Shown here: positions 1-7,839 of the stretch, piece by piece
Numbering within the stretch: the stretch's first letter is position 1
Layout: every line of letters begins with the position of its first letter
Program-made: the position numbers and the translations under genes
Source: Nonomuraea turcica
GTDB taxonomy: Bacteria > Actinomycetota > Actinomycetes > Streptosporangiales > Streptosporangiaceae
Assembly: GCF_030718205.1 (NCBI RefSeq)
Contig: NZ_JAUZQF010000007.1
Coordinates: forward strand, 186,001 to 250,000
Length of the DNA: 64,000 nt
Direction: 5' to 3'
Notes under the pieces: generated by a model
Database searches by the model: none
Seen by the model: the letters and a program-made list of their open reading frames with translations, nothing else
Told to the model about the DNA's origin: nothing

Positions 1-33
1 CGACAGTCGCACCTTGGGACCGGTGTAGCGCAC
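1..33 (-). CDS. rpsD: Ribosomal protein S4-like protein, N-terminal 11 codons only
   Basis: Reading leftward, a GTG at 33-31 opens a frame beginning M-RYTGPKVRLS that runs off the window. This matches the start of the S4 proteins of many actinomycetes. A GAGG Shine-Dalgarno motif sits 5 nt upstream (top-strand 39-42). S4 binds 16S rRNA and nucleates the 30S subunit. Only 11 residues are visible, so the call rests on a short match and on the good ribosome binding site. An alternative GTG at 39 is too close to the same motif. Confidence 0.55.
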   Translation of the reverse strand, partial: MRYTGPKVRLS

Positions 34-64
34 GTTCACCTCAATGTGATTAGGTAGTCCTTAC

Positions 65-82
65 TTAGGTAAGGCTAACCTA
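65..82. promoter_or_regulatory. Iron box (IdeR/DmdR1 operator)
   Basis: TTAGGTAAGGCTAACCTA is nearly the consensus 19-bp DtxR/IdeR iron box. It lies 20 nt upstream of the DUF2470 gene start and between that gene and the divergent S4-like gene. The expected behaviour is Fe2+-dependent repression of the gene at 102. Confidence 0.85.
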
Positions 83-101
83 CCAGAATGTTGGAGTCGT
101 C

Positions 102-803
102 ATGCTGCCCATCCCCGAGCGGGTCCGCACCCTCGCCGCGACCGCGAGCGTCGCGAAGCTCTCCGTCGACGGCGCCCCCTCCCCCGCTCGCGGCGGCGTG
201 GATGAGCGCGGCCGCCCCATCCTGCTGGTGCTGGCCGGCGAGGCGCTGCACGGCGTGCGCGAGGACGCCGTGGCGGCGGTGAACCTCACGGCGATGCGGC
301 AATTGGGCGAGGTCACCCACCCGCGCGGGCTGATCGAGGTGCAGGGCTGGGCGGAGGCGGTGCCGGAGCGTGAGGCGCGGGCCGCGGCCGTGGCGGTGGC
401 CGCACACAGCGCGGATGTGAGCCTGTTCGAGGCGCTGGAGCGGTTCGGTGAGCCGGACGCGCCCCGGCTGCTGCGGGTGGACGTGGGCCAGGTGGTCTAC
501 CTGACCGGGCAGGAATCGGGGCCGCTGGACGCCGATGACTACCTGGGCGCCGCGCCCGACCCGCTGGCCGAGACGGCCGAGCGGGTGCTCGCCCACGTCA
601 ACTCCGCGCACCGACCCCAGCTGGCCGCGGGCGTCTCGCGGCAACTCGGGGAGCAGCCCGGCGAGGTGTGGCTGTGGGAGCTGGACCGGTTCGGCGCGAC
701 GGTACGGGTGGACGAGGCGCTGGTGCGCTTCCAGTGGCCGAGCCCGGCGAACACCGGCCTCTGCCTGGAAACGGCCCTGCGCGGCCTCCTTTGCAGCTGT
801 TGA
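102..803 (+). CDS. DUF2470-domain protein, iron-regulated (haem/iron utilisation type)
   Basis: This 233-residue cytosolic protein has a C-terminal region (about residues 155-230) with the HVNSAH motif and following beta-rich segment typical of the DUF2470 domain. That domain occurs at the end of HugZ-type haem-utilisation proteins and in actinobacterial stand-alone proteins. The ATG at 102 is preceded by GGAG with 5-nt spacing. A near-consensus iron box just upstream predicts derepression in iron starvation, which fits a role in iron or haem handling. No catalytic residues are recognised and the substrate is unknown. Confidence 0.75.
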   Translation: MLPIPERVRTLAATASVAKLSVDGAPSPARGGVDERGRPILLVLAGEALHGVREDAVAAVNLTAMRQLGEVTHPRGLIEVQGWAEAVPEREARAAAVAVAAHSADVSLFEALERFGEPDAPRLLRVDVGQVVYLTGQESGPLDADDYLGAAPDPLAETAERVLAHVNSAHRPQLAAGVSRQLGEQPGEVWLWELDRFGATVRVDEALVRFQWPSPANTGLCLETALRGLLCSC

Positions 804-881
804 TCACGGTTCGATGTGCATTAAGCGGACATACCTCTACATAGGTCACGGGAGTGTCCCCACGTCTCTAGCATTTGCTGC

Positions 882-1412
882 GTGAGTGGAAGGCATGCGA
901 CATCGAGCACGGCCGGGTTCGCCGACCAGAACGGCCGGCGCAGGCGGGCATTCGTGATCGCGGCGGTGCTGCTCGGCACGCTGATGCTGGCCGCGGCCGC
1001 GATTCTGATCGGCGGCGCGTTCAGCACGACCAGGCTGGACGCGGTCGAGTGGCCGGAGCCCGGGAACAGCGCGCCCGAGAAGTCCGGGCCGGCCGCGACC
1101 GGGTCGAGCCCGACGCCGGAGGCGACGTTGGAGCGTGCCAGGTCGATCGCGCCCACGGTCTCGGCTTCACCGGCTCCCCGGCGCACGGCGACCCCGGCAC
1201 CCACGCGGTCCCGGACCGCGGGCGTGCGGCAGAGCCCGAGCCGGTCCGCCGCGCCGACGACCTCCCAGGCGGCGACGCCGTCGCGATCCGCCACCGCACC
1301 GACGCAGTCCGCCACGGCACCGACGCCGACCGAGGCCGAGCCGACCCCACCCGGCAAGACGCGGCAGCCTCCGGGGCGGGACCCGGACAGGACGCCCGGC
1401 GGCAAGAAGTAA
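882..1412 (+). CDS. Single-pass membrane protein with Ser/Thr/Pro-rich tail, unknown function
   Basis: The product is 176 residues. It has a basic N-terminus (NGRRRR), one hydrophobic helix at about residues 22-46, and an outside tail almost entirely of Ala, Thr, Ser and Pro with many SAPT-type repeats. This is the usual look of an actinobacterial cell-surface anchor protein. The start is a GTG without a convincing ribosome binding site (GGAG lies about 28 nt upstream), so a leaderless or weakly translated message is possible. No family is recognised. Codon usage fits the neighbouring genes. Confidence 0.6.
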   Translation: MSGRHATSSTAGFADQNGRRRRAFVIAAVLLGTLMLAAAAILIGGAFSTTRLDAVEWPEPGNSAPEKSGPAATGSSPTPEATLERARSIAPTVSASPAPRRTATPAPTRSRTAGVRQSPSRSAAPTTSQAATPSRSATAPTQSATAPTPTEAEPTPPGKTRQPPGRDPDRTPGGKK

Positions 1413-1457
1413 CCCTTCCGGACACCCGCATGGTCTGATTTCTCGGCTCCCAGCTAT

Positions 1458-1506
1458 GGAATGAAGCATTCCGTTCTGCTAGTATTGGAACAGAACAAGC
1501 CGTTCC
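1458..1506. promoter_or_regulatory. Overlapping dyads in MFS gene promoter (probable TetR-type operator)
   Basis: GGAATG-AAG-CATTCC (1458-1472) is a perfect inverted repeat. It is followed by GTTCTG-N12-CAGAAC (1473-1496) and GGAAC-N10-GTTCC (1487-1506). All lie within 65 nt of the exporter start codon and so overlap the promoter region. Confidence 0.55.
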
Positions 1507-1522
1507 GACACAGGAGGCAGAG

Positions 1523-2926
1523 ATGACCGCCCTCGACATCCGGCCAGTGCAGGCGCCCGTCGAGCCGACGCCCTACAGGTGGCGCTGGCCCGCGCTCGCG
1601 GTGGTCCTCGCCGGCTCGGTCATGGAGCTGCTCGACGCCACCGTCACCAACATCGCGGGCCCCACGATGCGCGCCGAGCTCGGCGGCGGGGCCTCGCTCA
1701 TCCAGTGGCTCGGGGCGGCGTACACGCTGGCCATGACCGCGGGGCTGCTGACCGGCGGACGGCTGGGCGACATCGTCGGCCGCAAGCGGATGTTCCTCAT
1801 CGGGGTCGCCGGATTCACGGCCGGGTCGCTGATGTGCGCGCTCGCCTTCTCGCCCGAGACCATCATCGCGGCCAGGATCGTGCAAGGACTGTTCGGGGCG
1901 GCCATGATCCCGCAGGGCATGGGGCTGATGAAGGAGATGTTCCCGCCCAAGGAACTGGCGGCGGCGATGGGGCTGTTCGGGCCGGTCATGGGACTGTCCG
2001 CGGTGGGCGGGCCGATCCTGGCGGGCGCGCTCACCAGCGTCGACTGGCGGCTCATCTTCGTGATCAACCTGCCGATCGGCGCGGTGACCGCGCTGGCCGC
2101 CCTGCGTTTCCTGCCCGGCTCGCGGCCCGCCGGGGGTGTCCGGCTGGACCTTCCGGGGGCGCTGCTGGCCTCGGCGGGGACTGTGCTGATCGTGTTTCCG
2201 CTGGTGCAGGGTGGCGAGCAGGGGTGGCCGGCGTGGTCGTTCGCCATGATTGCGGTCTCAGGCGCGGTGTTCGGGATCTTCGCCTGGTACGAGCGGCGCA
2301 GGGCCGCGCGCGGCGGTGACCCGCTGGTGGCGCCGAGCCTGTTCCGCAAGCGTGCGTTCGTATCCGGCATGGCGACCGGGACCATCTACTTCGCCGCATT
2401 CGCCGGGGTCTTCCTGGTGATCGGGCTCTACACGCAGCTCGGCCTGGGATACTCCCCGCTCAAGGCGGCGCTGACCGGCGTTCCCTCCTCGCTCGGCATG
2501 ATCGCGGGCATGGGTGTAGCGCAGGCCCTCCAGCGGCACGGGCGCCGGGTCCTGCTGGGCGGCGCGGTGGTCATGGCGCTCGGTGTGGCCGGCCTGATCG
2601 CCGTCGCCGCGCCCGGCGTCTCCCCGTGGCAGCTGGCGCCCATGCTCGCGGTGACCGGCCTGGGCAGCGGGCTCATCATGACGCCGTACTTCGGCATCGT
2701 CATGGCCGCGGTCGAGCCCGGCGAGACCGGCTCGGCGTCCGGCACCCTGACCGCGCTGCAGCAGGTCGGCGGGGCGCTGGGGCTGGCGCTGCTGGGGACG
2801 GTGTACTTCGGCACGGGCAGTGTGCAGGCCACGCTGGGCGTCGCGGCCGCGATGATCGCCGCCACCTTCGCGGTCGGGCTGCTGCTGCCCAAGCAGGCCA
2901 GGGAGGGCGCGGACTTCGCGCACTGA
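1523..2926 (+). CDS. MFS drug-exporter, DHA2 (14-TM, EmrB/QacA type)
   Basis: This 467-residue integral membrane protein is a probable proton-coupled drug or metabolite exporter. Visible family motifs are LLDATVTNIAGPTM near residue 36 (motif D1), GGRLGDIVGRKRM near 78 (motif A) and the glycine-rich GPVMGLSAVGGPILAG near 153 (motif C, typical of exporters). About fourteen hydrophobic segments can be counted. The start ATG has AGGAGG 5 nt upstream. Inverted repeats upstream suggest TetR control, and a TetR gene lies immediately downstream in convergent orientation. The substrate cannot be read from sequence. Confidence 0.9.
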   Translation: MTALDIRPVQAPVEPTPYRWRWPALAVVLAGSVMELLDATVTNIAGPTMRAELGGGASLIQWLGAAYTLAMTAGLLTGGRLGDIVGRKRMFLIGVAGFTAGSLMCALAFSPETIIAARIVQGLFGAAMIPQGMGLMKEMFPPKELAAAMGLFGPVMGLSAVGGPILAGALTSVDWRLIFVINLPIGAVTALAALRFLPGSRPAGGVRLDLPGALLASAGTVLIVFPLVQGGEQGWPAWSFAMIAVSGAVFGIFAWYERRRAARGGDPLVAPSLFRKRAFVSGMATGTIYFAAFAGVFLVIGLYTQLGLGYSPLKAALTGVPSSLGMIAGMGVAQALQRHGRRVLLGGAVVMALGVAGLIAVAAPGVSPWQLAPMLAVTGLGSGLIMTPYFGIVMAAVEPGETGSASGTLTALQQVGGALGLALLGTVYFGTGSVQATLGVAAAMIAATFAVGLLLPKQAREGADFAH

Positions 2927-2940
2927 GCACCGCGACACCT

Positions 2941-2982
2941 GGACACCGGTCGGCTCACTCGAGCCGGCCGGTGTCCCTTTTT
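2941..2982 (+). terminator. Rho-independent terminator of the MFS gene
   Basis: GGACACCGG (2941-2949) pairs with CCGGTGTCC (2968-2976). An inner stem GGCTC/GAGCC closes the loop, and a run of five T follows. The hairpin contains the stop codon of the convergent TetR gene. Confidence 0.85.
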
Positions 2983-3605
2983 CCCGCCTGTTCCATGCCG
3001 GCAAGCAGGTAACCCAGGCCCTCGTCGAACGTGGCGTCCCAGTCGAGGTCGAGCCCATGCTCGGCGAGCGCCGGGTAGCGGTCTGCGCGTTCGCGCAGGA
3101 ACGCGCCGGTGTCCTCGGCGTCGCGGTCCTGCCAGGTGACCTGCATGACGACCGAGCCCATGACGTAGTTGGACAAACTGTAGGCGGCGGCCGTGGGCGC
3201 GCCGAAGCCCGCGCCGATCAGGGTCCGGTAGAGAAAATCGGTGCGTTCCAGCGCGTTCGGGCCCATGAGCGGGCGGTCGAGGATGGTGGCCGACCATGGG
3301 TGGCGCAGCAGGGCGGCGCGCCAGCCGCCGATCAGCTCGCGCACGGCCGCCTGCCAGCCGCCGGCCGGGCCCGGCAGCCGCACCTCGCCGAAGACGGCGT
3401 CCAGGGCTAGGTCCAGGACGTCGTCCTTGGTCTTGACGTGCCAGTAGAGGGTGGTCGAGCCGGTGTCCAGCCGCTCGGCCAGGCGGCGCATGGTGAGCCG
3501 GTCCGCGCCCTCCTCATCGAGCAACGCGACCGCCTCCGCCACGATCCGCTCCAGCGTCAGCGTCTGCCTCGGCGCCTTTCGGGGGCGCGACCACACGTTC
3601 TCCAC
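2955..3605 (-). CDS. TetR-family repressor with TetR_C-like ligand domain
   Basis: This 216-residue DNA-binding regulator has a helix-turn-helix at about residues 18-60, including LTMRRLAERL and the recognition helix STTLYWHVKTKDD that is typical of the tetracycline-repressor subgroup. A long alpha-helical ligand-binding domain follows. The GTG at 3605 was chosen because the HTH begins about 14 residues later. Reading the frame back to 3692 adds a low-complexity stretch that overlaps the divergent ABC-F start. It converges on the MFS exporter and is the obvious candidate for its control, although it may regulate the ABC-F gene instead. Confidence 0.85.
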   Translation of the reverse strand: MENVWSRPRKAPRQTLTLERIVAEAVALLDEEGADRLTMRRLAERLDTGSTTLYWHVKTKDDVLDLALDAVFGEVRLPGPAGGWQAAVRELIGGWRAALLRHPWSATILDRPLMGPNALERTDFLYRTLIGAGFGAPTAAAYSLSNYVMGSVVMQVTWQDRDAEDTGAFLRERADRYPALAEHGLDLDWDATFDEGLGYLLAGMEQAGKRDTGRLE

Positions 3606-3620
3606 GGGCCCGATAATACG

Positions 3621-3650
3621 TTGGACGAGTGACCGGATCGATGGTCTAGT
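3621..3650 (+). promoter_or_regulatory. Possible promoter for ABC-F gene
   Basis: TTGGAC (3621-3626) and TCTAGT (3645-3650) are separated by 18 nt, about 30 nt upstream of the ABC-F start codon. It also lies just upstream of the divergent TetR gene start. Motif resemblance only. Confidence 0.3.
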
Positions 3651-3681
3651 TGTAGAACGGGGATCGAGGGGAGGGACCGCC

Positions 3682-5256
3682 GTGGGGCACATCGAGGTGA
3701 GCGGGCTGACCTACCTGCTGCCTGACGGGCGGCCACTGCTGCTGGAGGCGTCGTTCAAGGTGGGCGACGGGGCCAAGGCCGCGCTCGTCGGGCCGAACGG
3801 CGCGGGCAAGACCACGCTGCTGCGGCTGATCGCGGGCGAGGTGCCACCCGCCGACGGCCGGATCGCGAGCAGTGGGGGCATCGGCGTGATGCGGCAGTTC
3901 CTCGGCGAGGGCACCGTGCACGACCTGCTGCTGAACGTGGCCCCCCAGCGGGTCCGGGACGCCACGGCAACGCTCGCGGCGGCCGAGGCGGCGCTCGCTG
4001 CGCACGACGATGAACCCGCCCAGCTGGCCTATGCCCAGGCCATCGCCGACTACGCCGACGTGGGCGGCTACGAGCTGGAGGTCGTGTGGGACGTGTGCGC
4101 GACCGAGGCGCTCGGCCTGCCGTATGAGGCGATCAAGGACAGGAGTCTGGCCACGCTGTCGGGCGGCGAGCAGAAGCGGCTCATGCTGGAGGCGCTGCTG
4201 CGCGGCCCCGACGAGGTGCTGCTGCTCGACGAGCCGGACAACTACCTGGACGTGCGGGCCAAGCAGTGGCTGGAGCGGGCGATCAGGGGCTCGGCCAAGA
4301 CCGTGCTGCTCGTCTCGCACGACCGGCAGCTGCTGGCCGAGGCGGCTGACCGGATCGTCACCGTGGAGGGCCGCACAGTGTGGGTGCACGGCGGCGGGTT
4401 CGCGAGCTACGCCGAGGCGCGCAGGCGGCGCAGGGAGCGGCTGGAAGAACTGCGGCAGCGCTGGGAGGACGAGCGGGCCAGGTTGCGCCGGCTGGTGCAC
4501 CTCCTGCGGCAGCGTTCGGCCAACAACGACGCGCTGGCGGGGGCCTACCAGTCGGCGGTGACGCGGCTGGAGCGGTTCGAGCGGGAGGGGCGGCCGCAGC
4601 GGGCGCCGAAGGAGCAGAACGTCCGCATGCGGCTGCGTGGCGGGCGCACCGGCAAGCGGGCGGTGCTCTGCGAGGAGCTGGAGCTGACGTGGCTGCTGCG
4701 GCCGTTCTCCACCGAGATCTGGTACGGCGAGCGGGTCGGCGTGCTCGGCCTGAACGGCACCGGCAAATCGCACTTCCTGCGACTGCTGGCAGGCGAGCCG
4801 ATCGCGCACACCGGCTCCGCCCGCCTGGGCGCCAGGGTCTCGCCCGGCCACTTCGCGCAGATCCACCTGCGGCCCGACCTCAAGGGCCGGGCGGCCGCCG
4901 ATGTCGTGATGGCCGAGCACGCCATGACCCGCAACGAGGCCATGGCCGCGCTGGCCCGCTACGAGCTGGCGCCGGCCGGCGGGCAGCCGTTCGAGACGTT
5001 GTCGGGCGGGCAGCAGGCCCGGCTGCAGATCCTGCTCCTGGAGCTGTCGGGGGCCACGTTGCTGCTGCTCGACGAGCCGACGGACAACCTGGACCTGGCC
5101 AGTGCCGAGGCGTTGCAGCGCGGGCTCGAGGGATTCGAGGGGACAGTGCTGGCGGTGACCCACGACCGGTGGTTCGCGGCCGACATGGACCGGTATCTGA
5201 TCTTCGGCGCGGACGGTCTCGTCCGGGAGAGCGACGAGCCCCGGTGGGGCCTCTAG
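3682..5256 (+). CDS. ABC-F family ATPase (ribosome-protection or translation-factor type)
   Basis: The product has 524 residues with two ABC cassettes and no membrane segments. Walker A motifs are GPNGAGKT (37-44) and GLNGTGKS (356-363). Signatures are LSGGEQ and LSGGQQ, and Walker B segments are VLLLDEPDNYLD and LLLLDEPTDNLD. A charged, arginine-rich linker of about 80 residues joins the halves, as in ABC-F proteins that act on the ribosomal E site (EttA, or antibiotic-resistance ARE members). The GTG start has GGGGAGGG 7 nt upstream. The neighbouring TetR gene and drug exporter favour a resistance role, but this is inference. Confidence 0.88.
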   Translation: MGHIEVSGLTYLLPDGRPLLLEASFKVGDGAKAALVGPNGAGKTTLLRLIAGEVPPADGRIASSGGIGVMRQFLGEGTVHDLLLNVAPQRVRDATATLAAAEAALAAHDDEPAQLAYAQAIADYADVGGYELEVVWDVCATEALGLPYEAIKDRSLATLSGGEQKRLMLEALLRGPDEVLLLDEPDNYLDVRAKQWLERAIRGSAKTVLLVSHDRQLLAEAADRIVTVEGRTVWVHGGGFASYAEARRRRRERLEELRQRWEDERARLRRLVHLLRQRSANNDALAGAYQSAVTRLERFEREGRPQRAPKEQNVRMRLRGGRTGKRAVLCEELELTWLLRPFSTEIWYGERVGVLGLNGTGKSHFLRLLAGEPIAHTGSARLGARVSPGHFAQIHLRPDLKGRAAADVVMAEHAMTRNEAMAALARYELAPAGGQPFETLSGGQQARLQILLLELSGATLLLLDEPTDNLDLASAEALQRGLEGFEGTVLAVTHDRWFAADMDRYLIFGADGLVRESDEPRWGL

Positions 5257-5353
5257 ACGAGCGAGTCCTATTTCGCCTGGAATTCCTGTTCAAGACCGCC
5301 CCCGCCAAGCTCGCTCCGGCAAGGAGAAACGATCGCTTCCGAGAATCGGCGTG

Positions 5354-6349
5354 TCATTCATGGTGCGCACCGTCAGGTTCGGGGCGGGTGGTGGCGAAGG
5401 CCGCGCCGGCCGCGTGATCCTGCGCAAGTCTGTCCTGCTCGGCCGTCCACCCGGTCGCCGCACGCAGGCTGTCGAACTCCTGGCACAGGGTGGTCGCCGA
5501 GGTGGTGCGCGTGTCCGTGTTGATGGTGACAGCAAGCCCTTCGGACAGGAGCCGGGCCGCGGGATGTGCCCGGAGGCCGGAGACTGCGCCGGTTTGCACA
5601 TTGCTCGTCGGGCACATCTCCAGGGTGATACCGTCGCGTCGCAGCCGTTCGAGGAGCGCGTGCTCGCCGACGCACCTGATGCCGTGGCCGATCCGGCGCG
5701 CGCCGAGCACATCGATCGCCTCCCACATGCTGTCGGCGCCTGCCGCCTCGCCGGCGTGAACCGTACACGGGAGTCCCGCCCCGTGGGCGAGGTCGAAGGC
5801 GGCCCGGTGCGGGGTGGCGGTGTGGAGCCGCTCGTCGCCCGCGAGATCAAGTCCGGCCACCTTGTCGCGGTGCCGCAGCGCCGTTTCGGCGACGGCGAGA
5901 CTCTCCTCGGGTGTCTGGTGCCGCAGGCAGCACAGCAGCAGCCCAGTGCGTACGCCGGTGGCCTGCCGTCCTGCCGCCAGACCCTCGGACACGGCCTGGA
6001 CCGCCTCGTCCTGAGTCATGCCGCGACGGCCGTGCAACTGCGGGGCGAAGCGCACCTCGCCGTAGACCACGCCGTCGGCGCTCCAGTCTTCGACCAGCTC
6101 GCGGGCGGCCCTGCGGAGAGCGCCAGCGGTCTGCAGCACCCGCAGCGGCACGTCGATGTAGGTGAGGAACCGGGTCAGGCTGCCACAGGAGGCGGGCGCC
6201 GTGACCAGTCGCTCGACGGGGGCGTTCAAGACAATGCCCTGGCGGCGTGCCAGGTCGGCGACCGTGCCGGGGCGTACCGATCCGTCGAGATGGCAGTGCA
6301 GCTCGTGACGCGGCACGGAAGCGGTGTCGGTGGCGGTGTCCAAGCTCAT
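5354..6349 (-). CDS. add: Adenosine deaminase
   Basis: This 331-residue cytosolic zinc enzyme is predicted to deaminate adenosine or deoxyadenosine to inosine. The sequence shows the N-terminal metal motif HCHLDGS, the HAGEAAG motif with the catalytic Glu, IGHGIRC, and NTDTRTTS in place of the NTDD of the classical enzyme. Actinobacterial paralogues are also variable there (NTDNR). The ATG at 6349 was chosen because the motif HCHLDGS follows about 16 residues later and AGGA lies 7 nt upstream. The IS110 element begins 7-9 nt upstream of this start codon and separates the gene from its former operon partner, the nucleoside hydrolase. Confidence 0.9.
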   Translation of the reverse strand: MSLDTATDTASVPRHELHCHLDGSVRPGTVADLARRQGIVLNAPVERLVTAPASCGSLTRFLTYIDVPLRVLQTAGALRRAARELVEDWSADGVVYGEVRFAPQLHGRRGMTQDEAVQAVSEGLAAGRQATGVRTGLLLCCLRHQTPEESLAVAETALRHRDKVAGLDLAGDERLHTATPHRAAFDLAHGAGLPCTVHAGEAAGADSMWEAIDVLGARRIGHGIRCVGEHALLERLRRDGITLEMCPTSNVQTGAVSGLRAHPAARLLSEGLAVTINTDTRTTSATTLCQEFDSLRAATGWTAEQDRLAQDHAAGAAFATTRPEPDGAHHE

Positions 6350-6404
6350 CGGCGTCCTAATCAGTGTTAGCGAGTCGCCTTGCGGCAGACTCGGTGGTTG
6401 GTAG

Positions 6405-6575
6405 CCGCCCGACAGGTGAGCACTTGTGCGTCCTGGACTTCGAGTCCTGCTGAAAGACAGTGCCCCTGCCGGTTGGCCGGGAGAGTTGATCGCTTCTGGG
6501 ATGTCGTTGCCCACTGACGGTGTCGGTGTGAGCACTGCTTGATTAGGTCGCTGATGGTCCTCCCGCCGGCTGCTG
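6405..6575 (+). ncRNA. IS110 bridge RNA with target- and donor-binding loops
   Basis: The first stem-loop is closed by GCACT (6420-6424) with AGTGC (6459-6463). It exposes GCGTCCT (6428-6434), identical to the left flank plus core at 6352-6358, then a hairpin GGACT-TCG-AGTCC (6435-6447), then CTGAAAG (6450-6456), the reverse complement of core plus right flank at 7857-7863. The second loop exposes CTGGGATGTC (6496-6505), identical to the element right end at 7848-7857. A hairpin follows (6512-6518 with 6522-6528), then TGATTAG (6540-6546), the reverse complement of core plus left end at 6357-6363. Order and geometry match the IS621-type bridge RNA. Outer limits are approximate. Confidence 0.85.
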
Positions 6576-6606
6576 CTGGTGATCGTTTCCTGCGTAGGGA
6601 GAGCTG

Positions 6607-7836
6607 GTGCGACTGTTTGTTGGTGATGACTGGGCCGAGGCGCATCACGATGTGGAGGTGATGGACGGCTCCGGCCGCCGGTTGGCCAAGGCCCGGCTGC
6701 CCGAGGGCGTGGCGGGGATGGCCCGGCTGCACGCGATGATCGCCGAGCAGACCGGCGACATCCCCGATGAGGACGTGGAGGTGCTGGTCGGGATCGAGAC
6801 CGACCGGGGTCCGTGGGTGCTGGCGCTGGTCGCGGCCGGATACACGGTGTTCGCGGTCAACCCGTTGCAGGCCGCCCGCTACCGCGAGCGGCTGGGAACG
6901 TCGGGCGCCAAGAGCGACGCGGCCGACGCGCACATGCTGGCCGACATGGTCCGTACCGACTCTCACCAGTTGCGGCCGATCGCCGGCGACAGTCCGCAGG
7001 CCGAGGCGATCAAGGTCGTCGCCCGCACCCACAAGACCCTGATCTGGGAACGGACCCGGGCCGGGCAGCGGCTGCGGCACGCGCTGCGGGAGTACTTCCC
7101 CGCCGCCCTGACCGCGTTCGAGGATCTGGACGCCGCCGAAGCCTTGGACCTGCTGGCCAAGGCCCCCACTCCGGAGCAGGCCGCGAGGCTGAGCGTCAGC
7201 CAGATCAGCGCAGCGCTCAAACGCGCCCGCCGCCGTGGCGACCTGGCCGCCCGCGCCACCGACATCCAGACGGCGCTGCGCACCGAGCACCTGGGTCAGC
7301 CCGAGGTGGTCACCACGGCCTACGCGATGTCGGTCCAGGCAATGGTCGCGATCCTGGCCGTGCTCGGCGAGCAGATCAAGACCCTGCAGGGGCAGGTGGA
7401 GGAGTGTTTTGGCCAGCACCCGGCCGCTGAGATCATCGTCTCCCAGCCCGGACTGGGAGCGATCCTCGGCGCCCGGGTGCTCGCAGAGTTCGGCGACGAC
7501 CGCCGCCGCTACGCCAGCGCCAAGGCCCGCAAGAACTACGCCGGGACCAGCCCCATCACCCGCGCCTCGGGCAAGAAGAAGAGCGTCCTGGCCCGGTACG
7601 TGCACAACGACCGGCTCATCGACGCTCTGATGACCCAGGCCTCGGTGGCGCTGCGAGTCTCGCCCGGTGCCCGCGCCTACTACGACAAGCAACGCGCCCG
7701 CGGAGCCGGCTACAACACCGCGCTGCGCCAACTCGCCAACCGGCTCGTCGGCATCCTGCACGGCTGCCTCAAAACCGGCACGCTCTACGACGAAGTGACC
7801 GCTTGGTCGCATCACGTCCAGAGTGCTACGGCTTGA
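6607..7836 (+). CDS. IS110-family DEDD transposase/recombinase
   Basis: This 409-residue protein has an N-terminal RuvC-like DEDD domain: D in VGDDWAEAHHDV near residue 8, E in IETDRGPW near 64, and D residues in GAKSDAADAHMLADM near 104. A coiled central part follows, then the C-terminal Transposase_20 domain with SQPGLGAILGARVLAEFGDD and the PITRASGKK segment near 320. In IS110 enzymes the second domain supplies a conserved Ser. It acts with the bridge RNA encoded just upstream to join the CT cores of donor and target. Start GTG at 6607 has GGGAGAG upstream. The gene is full length, so the element may be active. Confidence 0.95.
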   Translation: MRLFVGDDWAEAHHDVEVMDGSGRRLAKARLPEGVAGMARLHAMIAEQTGDIPDEDVEVLVGIETDRGPWVLALVAAGYTVFAVNPLQAARYRERLGTSGAKSDAADAHMLADMVRTDSHQLRPIAGDSPQAEAIKVVARTHKTLIWERTRAGQRLRHALREYFPAALTAFEDLDAAEALDLLAKAPTPEQAARLSVSQISAALKRARRRGDLAARATDIQTALRTEHLGQPEVVTTAYAMSVQAMVAILAVLGEQIKTLQGQVEECFGQHPAAEIIVSQPGLGAILGARVLAEFGDDRRRYASAKARKNYAGTSPITRASGKKKSVLARYVHNDRLIDALMTQASVALRVSPGARAYYDKQRARGAGYNTALRQLANRLVGILHGCLKTGTLYDEVTAWSHHVQSATA

Positions 7837-7839
7837 CAT

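Noticed and set aside
5260-5322. GAGCGAG/CTCGCTC inverted repeat after the ABC-F gene
   Set aside because: Short arms with a loop of about 50 nt and no T-run; too weak for a terminator call.
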